Positions 26,035 through 35,333 of a DNA stretch of 51,117 bases are shown here, piece after piece. The stretch is taken from positions 1 through 51,117 of the forward strand of contig VGSS01000005.1 in assembly GCA_016874935.1 (NCBI GenBank). Direction: 5' to 3'. The notes under the pieces were generated by a model. That model was not told the DNA's origin, did not search any database, and saw nothing but the letters and a program-made list of their open reading frames with translations. The stretch's first letter is position 1; each line of letters opens with the position of its first letter. The position numbers and the translations under genes are program-made. Source of the DNA: Deltaproteobacteria bacterium (lineage in GTDB: Bacteria > Desulfobacterota > BSN033 > UBA1163).

Positions 26035-26796
26035 ATGGGAAAAGTAAAACTTTTTGATTTGAGTCATCCTTTTGGAGACAAGGTCCCTCTGTGGCCGTAT
26101 TTTGCCGATGTCAAGATTGAGCGCATGCATTACCATGCCAAATCAGGAGTGCTTTCTCAGGTCATCACCACCACCATGCATTGCACAACCCATGCAGATT
26201 CGCCGGCCCATGTGTTTGAAGGGGGTATGTTTACGGATGAGATTCCTTTGGAAAAGTATTACGGCACCGGAGTCGCTGTCTCAATTCCTAAGAAAAAATG
26301 GGAGAAGATCATGCCAGAGGACTTAGAGAAAGCCCGCCCAAAGATTGAAAAGGATGACATCGTCATGATTAATACAGGCTGGCACCATAAATACTCTGAC
26401 AGTGTCGAGTATTTCTGTTACTCCCCTGGTCTTTACAGAGAGGCTGGAGAGTGGTTAGTGGCAAAGGGGGTGAAGTGTGTTGGGGTTGATCAGCAGGCCC
26501 TGGACCATCCCCTGGCCACGGCCATTGGTCCTCATGGGTCTGGCCCACTCAGGCCAGACATATGTGCGGAGTATAAAAGAGCAACAGGGCGAGATGTGCT
26601 GGAAGATTTCCCTGAATGGGAACCTTGTCACAACCTTCTTCTCCGCAACGGCATCATGGGCTACGAGAACGTGGGGGGTGACCTTGACAAGGTAACCGGT
26701 AAGAGATGTACCTTTGCCGGTTTCCCGATCCGCTGGATGAAGGGCGATGGCTCTATCGTGAGATTGGTAGCTATTGTAGATGAAGGGGATCAATAG
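26035..26796 (+). CDS. Cyclase-family (PF04199) metal-dependent hydrolase
   Basis: A 253-residue protein of the kynurenine formamidase / isatin hydrolase family. The metal motif is HCTTHADSPAH (His49, His53, Asp55, His59), where the common Gly-Thr is Thr-Thr. FDLSHPFGD opens the protein and DQQALDHP follows later. Family members use zinc or manganese to open amide or carbon-carbon bonds of small rings or activated carbonyls. Here it follows the regulator gene and precedes TRAP 2. A ring-opening hydrolase of a cyclic 1,3-dione, comparable to dihydrophloroglucinol cyclohydrolase, is the proposed role; amide hydrolysis is the alternative. AAAGGAGG precedes the ATG. Confidence 0.85.
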   Translation: MGKVKLFDLSHPFGDKVPLWPYFADVKIERMHYHAKSGVLSQVITTTMHCTTHADSPAHVFEGGMFTDEIPLEKYYGTGVAVSIPKKKWEKIMPEDLEKARPKIEKDDIVMINTGWHHKYSDSVEYFCYSPGLYREAGEWLVAKGVKCVGVDQQALDHPLATAIGPHGSGPLRPDICAEYKRATGRDVLEDFPEWEPCHNLLLRNGIMGYENVGGDLDKVTGKRCTFAGFPIRWMKGDGSIVRLVAIVDEGDQ

Positions 26797-27007
26797 GTCC
26801 TGATTTGAACAGAGATGTGTAAAATGATGAAAGGGGGCTCGTTCATGAGAAGACAAAATACTCGAGTACGAAACATCAGGTTGGAATATTTGAGGGCAGA
26901 CTAAGGGAGCGAAGGAGAGAAAGGAAGGAGGTGGTGGGTGTAAGGGGATAATTCGGGCGAAAGAAAGAAGTGATAAAAACTTAAATGATGAAAGAGGAGG
27001 TGCAGAG
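26797..27007 (+). other. Purine-rich spacer before TRAP system 2
   Basis: A 211-base gap, strikingly purine-rich on the plus strand (AGGGAGCGAAGGAGAGAAAG and similar), with several GGAGG-like runs. It contains a possible 27-codon frame beginning at the ATGATG near 26824. No hairpin, promoter or recognised RNA was found. Confidence 0.3.
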
Positions 27008-28066
27008 ATGGAAAGCAAAAAATTCTTATTTTTTTTGGTGATTACTCTGATTTTATCCTTTACCAATTTTCCTGCGATTGCACAAGAAGTCATCAAACTC
27101 AAATTCAGTACAGGTTATCCTCCACCACCAGACTTGACCGCTGTGGACCATGTATGGTTTATGGACGAGGTTAAAAAGCGAACCAAAGGGCGGGTGACCT
27201 TTGACGTGTTCTGGGGAGGAGCCTTAGGCAAGCCTTTGGAGCATATTGATATGATCAAGAGAGGAGTGGCCGACATCGGGAGAGTGCCGCTGTTGTTCCA
27301 TCCTGACAGAGCGCCACTTTGGGCTTATGAGTTTGCGTTTCCCTTTGCTCCTGGAGATCCTGAGGATATTGCAAAAGTATGGTGGAAGCTTCACGATGAA
27401 TTTCCTATTATTCAGAAGCAGTTGGAAAAAGACAATCAGATTGCCCTCCAAGTGACCTTAATTGACGATTACCATTTGCTTTCAAGGGTACCCCTTAAAA
27501 CTCTGGCTGACTTAAAAGGCAAATTAGTGGGTGCTTCAGGTATTTACTTCCCAAAACAGTTAGAGGTTGTTGGATCAAAAGCTCATATTTCCCCTATGGG
27601 TGAGCGCTATATGCAGCTGAAGCTTGGCACGATTGATGCCAATCATGGCCCTATTGAGTATATACGGGGCTTTAAACTGTTTGAGGTGGGAAAGCATCTA
27701 TTAATTACCAACATCGGTGCTTGGGCCTCAGGTGCCGTCACCATGAATTTGGATGCTTGGAAGAAGATTCCTCCGGACATTCAAAAGGTTTTTGGGGAAG
27801 TTGGTAAGGAGGCAGGGGTTGTGCATGGAAAGCGTCTCAAAGAAGAGAGGGAAAAGGATATCAAATTTCTAAAGGAGCAGGGCGTTACCTTTTATACATT
27901 ATCTGAAGCAGAGAAAGAGAAGTGGGCGTCTATGGTGCCAGATCTTCCGGGGATACTGGTAAAAGACCTGGAAGGCAAGGGATTCCCTGCCGGAAAGTAT
28001 TTAAAACGCTGGTATGAAGAACATAAAAAGCTCGGACATAAATGGTATTATACACCGACCTGGTAG
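27008..28066 (+). CDS. dctP: TRAP transporter solute-binding protein (system 2)
   Basis: A 352-residue DctP-family protein. The signal peptide ends near AIAQ (residues 23-26), followed by EVIKLKFSTGYPP. Later blocks (VTFDVFWGGALGKPLEHIDM, LGTIDANHGPIEYI) are the usual ligand-site regions. It is clearly different from the system 1 binding protein, so the two TRAP systems probably import different carboxylates. GAGGAGG precedes the ATG. A 145-base gap without clear hairpin separates it from dctQ. Confidence 0.9.
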   Translation: MESKKFLFFLVITLILSFTNFPAIAQEVIKLKFSTGYPPPPDLTAVDHVWFMDEVKKRTKGRVTFDVFWGGALGKPLEHIDMIKRGVADIGRVPLLFHPDRAPLWAYEFAFPFAPGDPEDIAKVWWKLHDEFPIIQKQLEKDNQIALQVTLIDDYHLLSRVPLKTLADLKGKLVGASGIYFPKQLEVVGSKAHISPMGERYMQLKLGTIDANHGPIEYIRGFKLFEVGKHLLITNIGAWASGAVTMNLDAWKKIPPDIQKVFGEVGKEAGVVHGKRLKEEREKDIKFLKEQGVTFYTLSEAEKEKWASMVPDLPGILVKDLEGKGFPAGKYLKRWYEEHKKLGHKWYYTPTW

Positions 28067-28211
28067 ATCATTCGATCTTGGCAATATTGGGATTTCGTCC
28101 GCGAGAAGGCCCCGCTGCTTGCCTCGTGTGAAGCTTAGCTTCTATCGGAGTGCGCAGCGGGGATGGAGAGGGTTCCTTTTTGATGGTCATCCATAAATCA
28201 GGTATGAAGCC

Positions 28212-28727
28212 ATGTTCAATAGGATCCAACGCCTCAGTCAAAAAATAAATGAATATGCGGGAATTTCGAGCGGCATTTTGGTGTTTTTGGTATCCGGCAC
28301 TATCGTGATCTATGCGTTCGGTCGAAAATTTCATGATGTCGTCTGGTTCCATCTATACTATTATACCGAATTTGGGATGGCTTGGCTGATCTTTATTTCC
28401 CTTGCTTATGCATTAATTGTAGGGGCCCATGTAAGGGTGACATTCGTTCAAATGCGACTGCCACCACGAATGAGACAATGGTCGAACGTCCTTGTTCATG
28501 CCGTGGGTGTGGGCTTACTTGGATTATTTATTTTAGGAGCTTGGCCACTTATTGGGGAATCCATTCGGCTTAAGGAAAGAATGCTGGCACCTATGGGGAT
28601 TAACATCCCTATGTGGATCGCGAAGCTGAGTGCAGGAGTTGGCCTTACTCTATTGTTTATCCAATTTATCATTGAACTGATCCAGGCCTTGAGTGAGTCG
28701 TTGACGAAAGTGACGAAGAAAGAATAG
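28212..28727 (+). CDS. dctQ: TRAP transporter small permease (system 2)
   Basis: A 171-residue membrane protein with four hydrophobic stretches and the DctQ position motif YAFGRKFHDVVWFHLYYYTE, then AYALIVGAHVRV. It is the small membrane subunit of the second TRAP importer, and ends 11 bases before dctM. The ribosome site is weak, which is common inside TRAP operons. Confidence 0.88.
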   Translation: MFNRIQRLSQKINEYAGISSGILVFLVSGTIVIYAFGRKFHDVVWFHLYYYTEFGMAWLIFISLAYALIVGAHVRVTFVQMRLPPRMRQWSNVLVHAVGVGLLGLFILGAWPLIGESIRLKERMLAPMGINIPMWIAKLSAGVGLTLLFIQFIIELIQALSESLTKVTKKE

Positions 28728-28738
28728 GAGCGATCTCA

Positions 28739-30049
28739 ATGGAATCCCTTACCATCGGCATCATCGGTATCATTGCTTTCTTCGTTCTACTATTAATAGG
28801 CGTCCATATAGCATCCGCGTTAGCCATCGTGGGCGCGTTGGGTTTGATCGCTATCTTGGGTTGGGATAAATCAATAGAATTCATTTCGTTAACGGCCTTT
28901 TTCTCTGTGTTTAGGTTTGAGCTCATAGCATTGCCTCTCTTTATCATGGCGGGTGTGGTGGCAGCCCTGGGTGGTTTAAGTCGGGATATCTATGTTGCCT
29001 TGAGCAAATGGACCACTCGCTTCAGGGCAGGGTTGGGCATGGCCACCATTGCCAGTTGTACCTTGTTTGGCACAGTCTGCGGTTCAGCCCTTGTCACGGC
29101 TTCGGTATTTGCCAAAGTGAGTTCTCCCCAGCTTAGAGCTTTGGGCTATCCGAAAGGTTTGGCTTATGGGGTCGTAAGTGCTGGCGGGATGATCGGAATG
29201 CTTATTCCTCCGAGCATCCTCATTGTGTATTACGCCATACTCACCGAGGAATCGGTTGGGAAGCTTCTCATCGCTGGAATATCCCCTGGCCTTTTACTGA
29301 CCATTATTTTTTGGATCGGCCTCTGGGTGAAAGGCCGGCTAAATCCGGATTTGTTCGGCGCTCCTTCGATGACTCATCCCACATGGCGTGAGCGGATTGC
29401 CACCCTGCCACTGTTATGGCCAGTGACCCTTGTTGCAGTCATACTGGTCGGCGGTATCATTTCGGGCGTCTTTGACCCTAATGAAGCTGGGGCATTGGCC
29501 GTCATGGTCATACTGCTTTTGACCATACTCAGGATTCGTTCGATCAAAGGTCTGATTCCCTCTTTTAAGGAGGCGGCTGCTGTGACAGGGATGATCTTCT
29601 TTATATTTATTGGTGGCACGCTCTTTAGCCGCTTCCTCACCCTTTCAGGAATAACGCCGGTCATCATCAAATGGATCATAGGTTTAGAATTGTCTCAATT
29701 GGGGATGGTCATCGCCATGTGCGTGGTCTATCTGATTATGGGGTGCTTCCTCGACAGTATCTCGATGCTTTCCATTACCATTCCTCTCATCTACCCTGTG
29801 ATAAGAACCATGAAGATTGATCCCATATGGTTCGGTATGTCAGTCATCATGGCAATAGAGATTGGTCTTATCACTCCTCCATTTGGTCTCAATATTTTTG
29901 CAGTGAAAGGTATTGCCGAAAGAGATGTCAGTCTGGAAGACATCTTCCGTGGGGTTTTACCCTTTATTCTGATGTCGTTGGGAGTTTTAATCCTTATTAT
30001 TGCTTTTCCCACGTTGAGCACCATTCTACCCAACTTGATGATGAAATGA
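28739..30049 (+). CDS. dctM: TRAP transporter large permease (system 2)
   Basis: A 436-residue polytopic membrane protein of the DctM family, with GVHIASALAIVGALG, LPLFIMAGVVAALGG, AGGMIGMLIPPSI and MGCFLDSISMLSIT. It forms the transport channel with its DctQ and binding protein. GGAG lies before the ATG. It is followed after 57 bases by the small cupin gene. Confidence 0.93.
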   Translation: MESLTIGIIGIIAFFVLLLIGVHIASALAIVGALGLIAILGWDKSIEFISLTAFFSVFRFELIALPLFIMAGVVAALGGLSRDIYVALSKWTTRFRAGLGMATIASCTLFGTVCGSALVTASVFAKVSSPQLRALGYPKGLAYGVVSAGGMIGMLIPPSILIVYYAILTEESVGKLLIAGISPGLLLTIIFWIGLWVKGRLNPDLFGAPSMTHPTWRERIATLPLLWPVTLVAVILVGGIISGVFDPNEAGALAVMVILLLTILRIRSIKGLIPSFKEAAAVTGMIFFIFIGGTLFSRFLTLSGITPVIIKWIIGLELSQLGMVIAMCVVYLIMGCFLDSISMLSITIPLIYPVIRTMKIDPIWFGMSVIMAIEIGLITPPFGLNIFAVKGIAERDVSLEDIFRGVLPFILMSLGVLILIIAFPTLSTILPNLMMK

Positions 30050-30106
30050 CTTATTGGAAGAATCTACGAGATTCAACAAAAAGATTTAGCGAAGGGAGGC
30101 AGAGAA

Positions 30107-30445
30107 ATGAAAAAAGTAGAATTAAAAGATGTGAAGCCGTATCAAGCCCCAAAGCATTTTAATATGACAGCCCTGAGACTCCACGGGAGAGAGGAAACAG
30201 GGTCCCAGAGATTTTGGATGGGGCTATCCCACTTTCTTCCAGGGGGAGGGGCGGAGTTCGATTCCACACCTACTGAAAAGATCTATTTTGTACTTGAGGG
30301 AGAGGTCACTATCAAAACCACAAATGAAGAGATCGTGCTTCAGCCCTGGGATTCGATCTATATCGGCCCCAATGAAGGCAGAGAGATAATCAATCGAACC
30401 AATAGACCTGCCAGTATGCTGGTGGTGATCAACTATCCTGATTGA
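30107..30445 (+). CDS. Small single-domain cupin protein
   Basis: A 112-residue cupin with the two strands visible as KIYFVLEGEVTIKT and PWDSIYIGPNEGREI. The usual metal-binding histidines of the first cupin motif are absent, so a catalytic metal site is doubtful. It may bind a pathway intermediate or act as a regulator partner. It is followed closely by the SDR gene at 30460. Confidence 0.75.
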   Translation: MKKVELKDVKPYQAPKHFNMTALRLHGREETGSQRFWMGLSHFLPGGGAEFDSTPTEKIYFVLEGEVTIKTTNEEIVLQPWDSIYIGPNEGREIINRTNRPASMLVVINYPD

Positions 30446-30459
30446 ATAAGGAGCGCATC

Positions 30460-31239
30460 ATGAATAGAGAAGATATTTATCATCTTTTTGATGTGAACGG
30501 AAAGACCGCCCTGATCACAGGAGCGACCGGAGGCTTTGGCAAGGCAGCCGCCAAAGGGTTGGCCGCTGCTGGAGCGAAAGTGATGGCGACGGCGCGAACT
30601 TTATCGGCGCTTGAACAACTGGTCAAAGAAGTTGGTGATTCCGGGAGCCAGTCAGCCTTTTCCGTTGGGGATCCCGTTAACTACGAAGATGTAAAACGTG
30701 TTGTCAGGGATACGGTGGATACCTTTGGGGGTATAGACATATTGGTCACTGCGGCTGGCATCAACAAGGTCAGCCCTATTATCAAACAGCCTGTTGAGGA
30801 GTGGGAAGGGATCTTAAATGTCAACCTAAAGGGCACCTACCTCTTCTGCAAGGAGGTGGGCAAAGTGATGATTGAACAGGGCAGGGGGGGCAAGGTCATT
30901 CTCGTAGGATCAGCCCGTGGGCACCTGGGCTTGAGTAACTACAGCGCCTATTCTCCTTCGAAGGGTGCGGTCCATCTGCTGGCCAAGACACTGGCCTGTG
31001 AATGGGGCCCTCATAAAATCAATGTGAATGCGGTGGCCCCTACAGTCTTCAGAACCCCTCTCACGCAATGGATGTTTGATGACAATGCTTTTTACCTGAA
31101 CTTTCTTAAACGTATCCCCTTGGGGAAGTTGGGCGAGCCTGAGGACTTTATTGGGACGGTCATCTTTCTTTCGTCTAAGGCATCTGACTTTATGACCGGA
31201 GCCATTGTGGATGTAGATGGCGGATACACGGCAGGATAG
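30460..31239 (+). CDS. Short-chain dehydrogenase/reductase (ring-reductase candidate)
   Basis: A 259-residue classical SDR: TGATGGFG cofactor loop, TAAGINK, catalytic Ser in VGSARG and YSPSK near residue 160. ATARTLS after the second strand carries an Arg, consistent with NADPH. ATG 30460 is chosen because AAGGAG lies 7 bases before it; a TTG at 30442 would add six residues and overlap the cupin gene. It heads a tight run SDR, hydroxyacyl dehydrogenase, BKACE. Known phloroglucinol reductases are SDRs, so reduction of a phenolic or enolic ring is a candidate role, but most SDRs look alike. Confidence 0.9.
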   Translation: MNREDIYHLFDVNGKTALITGATGGFGKAAAKGLAAAGAKVMATARTLSALEQLVKEVGDSGSQSAFSVGDPVNYEDVKRVVRDTVDTFGGIDILVTAAGINKVSPIIKQPVEEWEGILNVNLKGTYLFCKEVGKVMIEQGRGGKVILVGSARGHLGLSNYSAYSPSKGAVHLLAKTLACEWGPHKINVNAVAPTVFRTPLTQWMFDDNAFYLNFLKRIPLGKLGEPEDFIGTVIFLSSKASDFMTGAIVDVDGGYTAG

Positions 31240-31254
31240 AGGGAGATGGGAGTC

Positions 31255-32196
31255 ATGCCTAATCTAAAAAACATTGCTGTCGTCGGTGCTGGAATGATGG
31301 GCCATGGAATTGCCCAGATCTTTGCGACTCATGGCCATAAGGTGATCCTGCTTGATGTGAGCGATGAGATTTTAACAAAAGCGATTGAGAACATTCGGGC
31401 CAACTTGATCCTTTTGGCTCGAAGTGGCATCGGAAGTGAAAAAGAGATCGAACCCTCGATTGAAAGAATCACGACTACCCGGAATATGGAAGAAGGCGTT
31501 TCGGGTGCCAGATTGGTGATTGAATCGATTCCTGAAGATTTGAATCTAAAGCAGAACCTTTTTCAAAAACTGGATGCGCTTTGCCCATTCGATACCATTC
31601 TGGCTACAAATACCTCTGTTATGAGCATCACGGAGATCGCATCCAAGGCTTCAAAGAGGGAACGAATCGTGGGAACCCATTTCTGGAACCCGCCCTATCT
31701 CATCCCTTTGGTCGAGGTGATCAAAGGGCAGGACACATCTGCCCAGACGATAGACGCCGTTTTTGATCTGTTGAAGTCTATAAAGAAATACCCGGTCCTG
31801 GTTAAGAAAGATGTCCCGGGTTTTGTAGGAAACAGGCTCCAACATGCCCTGTGGCGCGAGGCAATCTCTATTGTCGAGCAAGGGATTGCTGATCCTGCAA
31901 CCGTTGATGAGGTCATAAAAAAAGGGTTTGGGGTCAGATTGCCAGTGCTTGGGCCACTTGAGAATGCCGATATGGTGGGATTGGACCTAACCCTCCAGAT
32001 ACACCAATATATCCTCAAACATATTGAAAGATCGCCCGATCCCTCACCTCTTCTGAGGCAAAAAGTAGAACAACAAGAGCTTGGCTTTAAGACGGGTCGG
32101 GGATTTCAGGGCTGGACCACTGAGGCCATGGAACGATGTAGAAAACAACTTCTCAAACACCTTATCGCTTGGCATCAGAGGAGCGAAAAAGATTGA
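31255..32196 (+). CDS. 3-hydroxyacyl-CoA dehydrogenase-like protein
   Basis: A 313-residue protein with an N-terminal Rossmann domain (VVGAGMMGHGIAQIFATHGH) and the family block GTHFWNPPYLIPLVEVI containing the catalytic His. It ends with the C-terminal 3HCDH helical domain. It should oxidise a 3-hydroxy acid or its CoA thioester with NAD. The FWNPP form, instead of FFNP, also occurs in relatives acting on free 3-hydroxy acids. Immediately before a beta-keto acid cleavage enzyme, it would supply the keto acid. The ATG at 31255 is preferred because GAGGGAG lies about 9 bases before it, while it abuts the ATG at 31246. Confidence 0.88.
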   Translation: MPNLKNIAVVGAGMMGHGIAQIFATHGHKVILLDVSDEILTKAIENIRANLILLARSGIGSEKEIEPSIERITTTRNMEEGVSGARLVIESIPEDLNLKQNLFQKLDALCPFDTILATNTSVMSITEIASKASKRERIVGTHFWNPPYLIPLVEVIKGQDTSAQTIDAVFDLLKSIKKYPVLVKKDVPGFVGNRLQHALWREAISIVEQGIADPATVDEVIKKGFGVRLPVLGPLENADMVGLDLTLQIHQYILKHIERSPDPSPLLRQKVEQQELGFKTGRGFQGWTTEAMERCRKQLLKHLIAWHQRSEKD

Positions 32197-32221
32197 AACA
32201 AAACATGATAATGGAGCGATT

Positions 32222-33157
32222 ATGGATAAACTGATCATCACTGCGGCACTGACTGGAAACATTACCTTGCCAACACAGACACCGTATTTACCCCTTGCCC
32301 CGCAACAGATCATTGATGACGCAGTGCGAGCGGCAGATGCAGGAGCTGCCTCGGTACATATTCACGGCCGTGATCCAAAGACCGCAAAACCGACTACCGA
32401 TCCAGCCGTCTACAGAGAGATTGCCGCTGGCATTAAAGCCAGAAGCAATGTGATCGTCTGCATCACCACCGGCGGTACGGCCTATATGACCCCTGAAGAA
32501 AGAGCCCGGGTGGTGCCTGCCCTCAAACCGGAGCTGGCCACGTTTAATATGGGAACGATCAATTTTTCCATTCATCCCATCGCAGACCGTTACAAGGATG
32601 AAGACTACAAATATCCCTGGGAGAAGGAATTCGCGGTTAGCACTAAAGACTTTATCTTCAGAAATACCTTTGGCGATATCGAGAAGCTCATGCAGATGAT
32701 GAAAGAAAACAACACCAAGCCTGAGTTTGAGTTGTATGACGTGGGTCATCTCTACAATCTTAACTTCCTGGTTAAGAGAAACATCATCCACTTCCCCGTT
32801 TGGCTACAGTTCGTCACTGGGATTCTGGGTGGTATTGGGGCCAATGTAGATGAAGTCGTCCACATGAAACAGACGGCCGATCGCTTGCTTGGTATGGACA
32901 ATTATATCTGGTCCGTCATCGGTGCTGGGTACCCGGCAGAATTCAATCTGGCGACCTTAGCGATCATGATGGGGGGACACGCCAGAGTGGGCATGGAAGA
33001 TAATATTTTCGTCGCAAAGGGGGTCTTAGCCAAAAGCAATGCGGAGCTTGTGGAGAAGGTCGTTAGAATTGCCCGAGAATTGGGAAGAGAAATTGCTACT
33101 CCTGACGAAGCAAGAAAGATCCTTGGCTTAAAAGGGAAGGAACAGGTCAATTATTAA
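32222..33157 (+). CDS. BKACE-family beta-keto acid cleavage enzyme
   Basis: A 311-residue protein of the DUF849/BKACE family, which uses acetyl-CoA to cleave a beta-keto acid into acetoacetate and a new CoA ester. Predicted zinc ligands are His46 and His48 (SVHIHGRD) and Glu259 (GMEDN). The opening LIITAALTGN is the family start. One BKACE member, triacetate acetoacetate-lyase, ends the anaerobic phloroglucinol pathway, and others act on 3-keto-5-aminohexanoate or dehydrocarnitine. Its place just after a hydroxyacyl dehydrogenase supports a role in cleaving the oxidised product. The TAA stop shares an A with the next ATG. Confidence 0.92.
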   Translation: MDKLIITAALTGNITLPTQTPYLPLAPQQIIDDAVRAADAGAASVHIHGRDPKTAKPTTDPAVYREIAAGIKARSNVIVCITTGGTAYMTPEERARVVPALKPELATFNMGTINFSIHPIADRYKDEDYKYPWEKEFAVSTKDFIFRNTFGDIEKLMQMMKENNTKPEFELYDVGHLYNLNFLVKRNIIHFPVWLQFVTGILGGIGANVDEVVHMKQTADRLLGMDNYIWSVIGAGYPAEFNLATLAIMMGGHARVGMEDNIFVAKGVLAKSNAELVEKVVRIARELGREIATPDEARKILGLKGKEQVNY

Positions 33158-35280
33158 TGGATCGGCCTGAAAAGATCATAAAAAGTGTCTGTAAAAGTTG
33201 CCATGGGGGATGTGGCGTCCTAGTAAAGGTGAAGGAGGGAAAGATCGCCAAGATAAAAGGTAACCCCGACTCCTTTACCAGGGGGACGATGTGTCTCAAG
33301 GGTCTCTCAAGCTTGGAGGATGCGAACCATCCCCAGCGGGTCCTCTACCCGATGAAAAGAAAAGGAAAGAGGGGCGGTTGCGAATGGGAGAGGATAAGTT
33401 GGAACGAAGCGTTGGATACGATTGCAAATAGGATGAAAGAGGCCACGGTTCGGCATGGCGCTCGCTCGATTGCTGTATTGCAGGGAACCGGTCGTGGGTA
33501 TAATCGTTATACGTTCAGGTTTGCAAGATCGCTTGGCACACCGAACATTGGGTTGCCTGCACATTTCTGTTATGGGCCCAGACTATCCGTTTTTGGGATG
33601 ATGGTGGGCGGCAGACTCTACTGTGATTATCACGGATGGGGCGGAAGTTACCCGAAGACGCAAATCTCCTGGGGAAAACAGTTGGAGATCACGAATGCCG
33701 ATGGAGAGATGGCAGTCTGGTTTCTCGATTCGCTCAAGAAGGCAAAGCATCTCATTCTGATTGACCCAAGGGCAACTCGCTTAGCCCCCAAATCCGATCT
33801 CTGGTTAAAAATCAGGCCTGGAACGGACGGAGCTCTGGCCCTGGCCATGCTCCATGTCATCATCCATGAACAACTTTACGACAAAGATTTCGTCAGGGAT
33901 TGGACTTATGGATTTGATCAGCTATCGGAAAGGGTAAGAGATTACCCGCCTGAAAGAGCCGCAGAGATTACCTGGGTTCCAAAGGATAAGATCGTTGAGG
34001 CGGCGAGGATATTCGCCCTTGAAAAACCCGGCTGTATACAGATCGGGGAGGCCCTTGAGGCAAGCATCCATACCATTCATACCCTGATGGCCATTGTAAG
34101 CCTGATGGCCATCACAGGGAATATCGAACGGCCGGGAGGCATGGTGAACTGGATACCACCAGACACAGGGCCGATGGAAGATTTTGCCATGGAGGTTCCT
34201 CCTCCCCGGGAGACTCCTGTGGGAGCGGAGAGGTTTCGCCTCTTGAATCAGCCTCCTTTTGCCATGTGCCACCTGCCGACTGTTTTTAAAGAGCTCAGTG
34301 AGGATAAGGGCACGATCAAATTGATGCACATCGAAGGATCCAATCCTCTGGTGGCCTATGAGAACACAAAAGTGGTCATGAAAGGCCTATTAAATTTGGA
34401 ATTTCTATCCGTGGCTGACCTCTACATGTCACCCACTGCGGAATATGCGGACATCGTCTTGCCAGTTGCCCATTGGCTTGAGACAGATGACATCTATGAT
34501 ATGCATCCTCGCTTCTGGGTGGGAGCAATCAATAAAGCGAGAGAGCCAAGGGGAGAGGCTTGGCCTGACAATAAGATCTTTAACGAATTGGGCAAAAGGA
34601 TCGCTCCGGATTACTGGTTTCAGGATGTCGAAGAGATGCTCAACTATCAATTAAGAAAAGCAAAGATAGGCTGGAGTGAATTCTCTCAAAAGGGAGTGCT
34701 CGCAAAAACGGGAAGCGATCAGGTCTACTATAAATATAAGACAGATTACTGGCGTAAGGGAGGAGGCTTCAGGACGAAAACCGGGAAAGTAGAGCTTTAC
34801 TCCACCCTGATGGAGGAGTTAGGCTATGACCCCCTGCCCAATTACTGCGAGCCGGCTGAAAGTCCCTATTCCGCTCCTCAGCTTGAAGGGGAGTATCCTT
34901 TTATTCTTAGCACAGGAGGCCGCATTCCTTACTACTTTCACTCCCAATATCGTCAGATCCTTCGTTTGCGATCCAGACAGCCAAACCCTTTGGTCCAAAT
35001 CCACCCCAAGACAGCAGATCGTTTAGGGATCAAGAGTGGGGATTGGGTATGGATTGAAACGGAACGAGGAAGGATCAAACAGGTCGCTCAGCTCTTTGAA
35101 GGCATGGATGAACGATTGATCACCGTTCAGGCCTCCTGGTATTTCCCAGAGTTTCCAGCGCCCGATCATGGGCTTTGGGAAAGTAATGCAAATGTGCTCA
35201 CAAGCAATGGCCCTTCTTTCGACCCTGCGATTGGTGCCACGCCATTAAGATCGCTCTTTTGTAAAATTTATAAATACTGA
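33157..35280 (+). CDS. Bis-MGD molybdoenzyme with Cys ligand (Mo enzyme 1)
   Basis: A 707-residue DMSO-reductase-family catalytic subunit. A [4Fe-4S] site is formed by Cys12, 15, 19 and 46 (CX2CX3CX26C). Cys138 in AHFCYGPR is at the Mo/W ligand position, so this is a Cys-ligated enzyme like acetylene hydratase or nitrate reductase Nap. Length and internal blocks (IRPGTDGALALAMLHVIIHE) suit the single-subunit acetylene hydratase type. No twin-arginine signal and no Fe-S subunit beside it are seen, which implies cytoplasmic, possibly non-redox chemistry such as hydration or hydroxyl transfer. It overlaps the BKACE stop by one base. Confidence 0.88.
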   Translation: MDRPEKIIKSVCKSCHGGCGVLVKVKEGKIAKIKGNPDSFTRGTMCLKGLSSLEDANHPQRVLYPMKRKGKRGGCEWERISWNEALDTIANRMKEATVRHGARSIAVLQGTGRGYNRYTFRFARSLGTPNIGLPAHFCYGPRLSVFGMMVGGRLYCDYHGWGGSYPKTQISWGKQLEITNADGEMAVWFLDSLKKAKHLILIDPRATRLAPKSDLWLKIRPGTDGALALAMLHVIIHEQLYDKDFVRDWTYGFDQLSERVRDYPPERAAEITWVPKDKIVEAARIFALEKPGCIQIGEALEASIHTIHTLMAIVSLMAITGNIERPGGMVNWIPPDTGPMEDFAMEVPPPRETPVGAERFRLLNQPPFAMCHLPTVFKELSEDKGTIKLMHIEGSNPLVAYENTKVVMKGLLNLEFLSVADLYMSPTAEYADIVLPVAHWLETDDIYDMHPRFWVGAINKAREPRGEAWPDNKIFNELGKRIAPDYWFQDVEEMLNYQLRKAKIGWSEFSQKGVLAKTGSDQVYYKYKTDYWRKGGGFRTKTGKVELYSTLMEELGYDPLPNYCEPAESPYSAPQLEGEYPFILSTGGRIPYYFHSQYRQILRLRSRQPNPLVQIHPKTADRLGIKSGDWVWIETERGRIKQVAQLFEGMDERLITVQASWYFPEFPAPDHGLWESNANVLTSNGPSFDPAIGATPLRSLFCKIYKY

Positions 35281-35333
35281 GATGAGGAAGAATGAAGTAT
35301 TGATAAAAAATATACTTTGCAGGAGAGTGGAAA

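Noticed and set aside
26455-27102. 215-codon minus-strand frame spanning the purine-rich spacer
   Set aside because: Its apparent length comes from the pyrimidine-rich complement of the spacer and from antisense of the cyclase gene.
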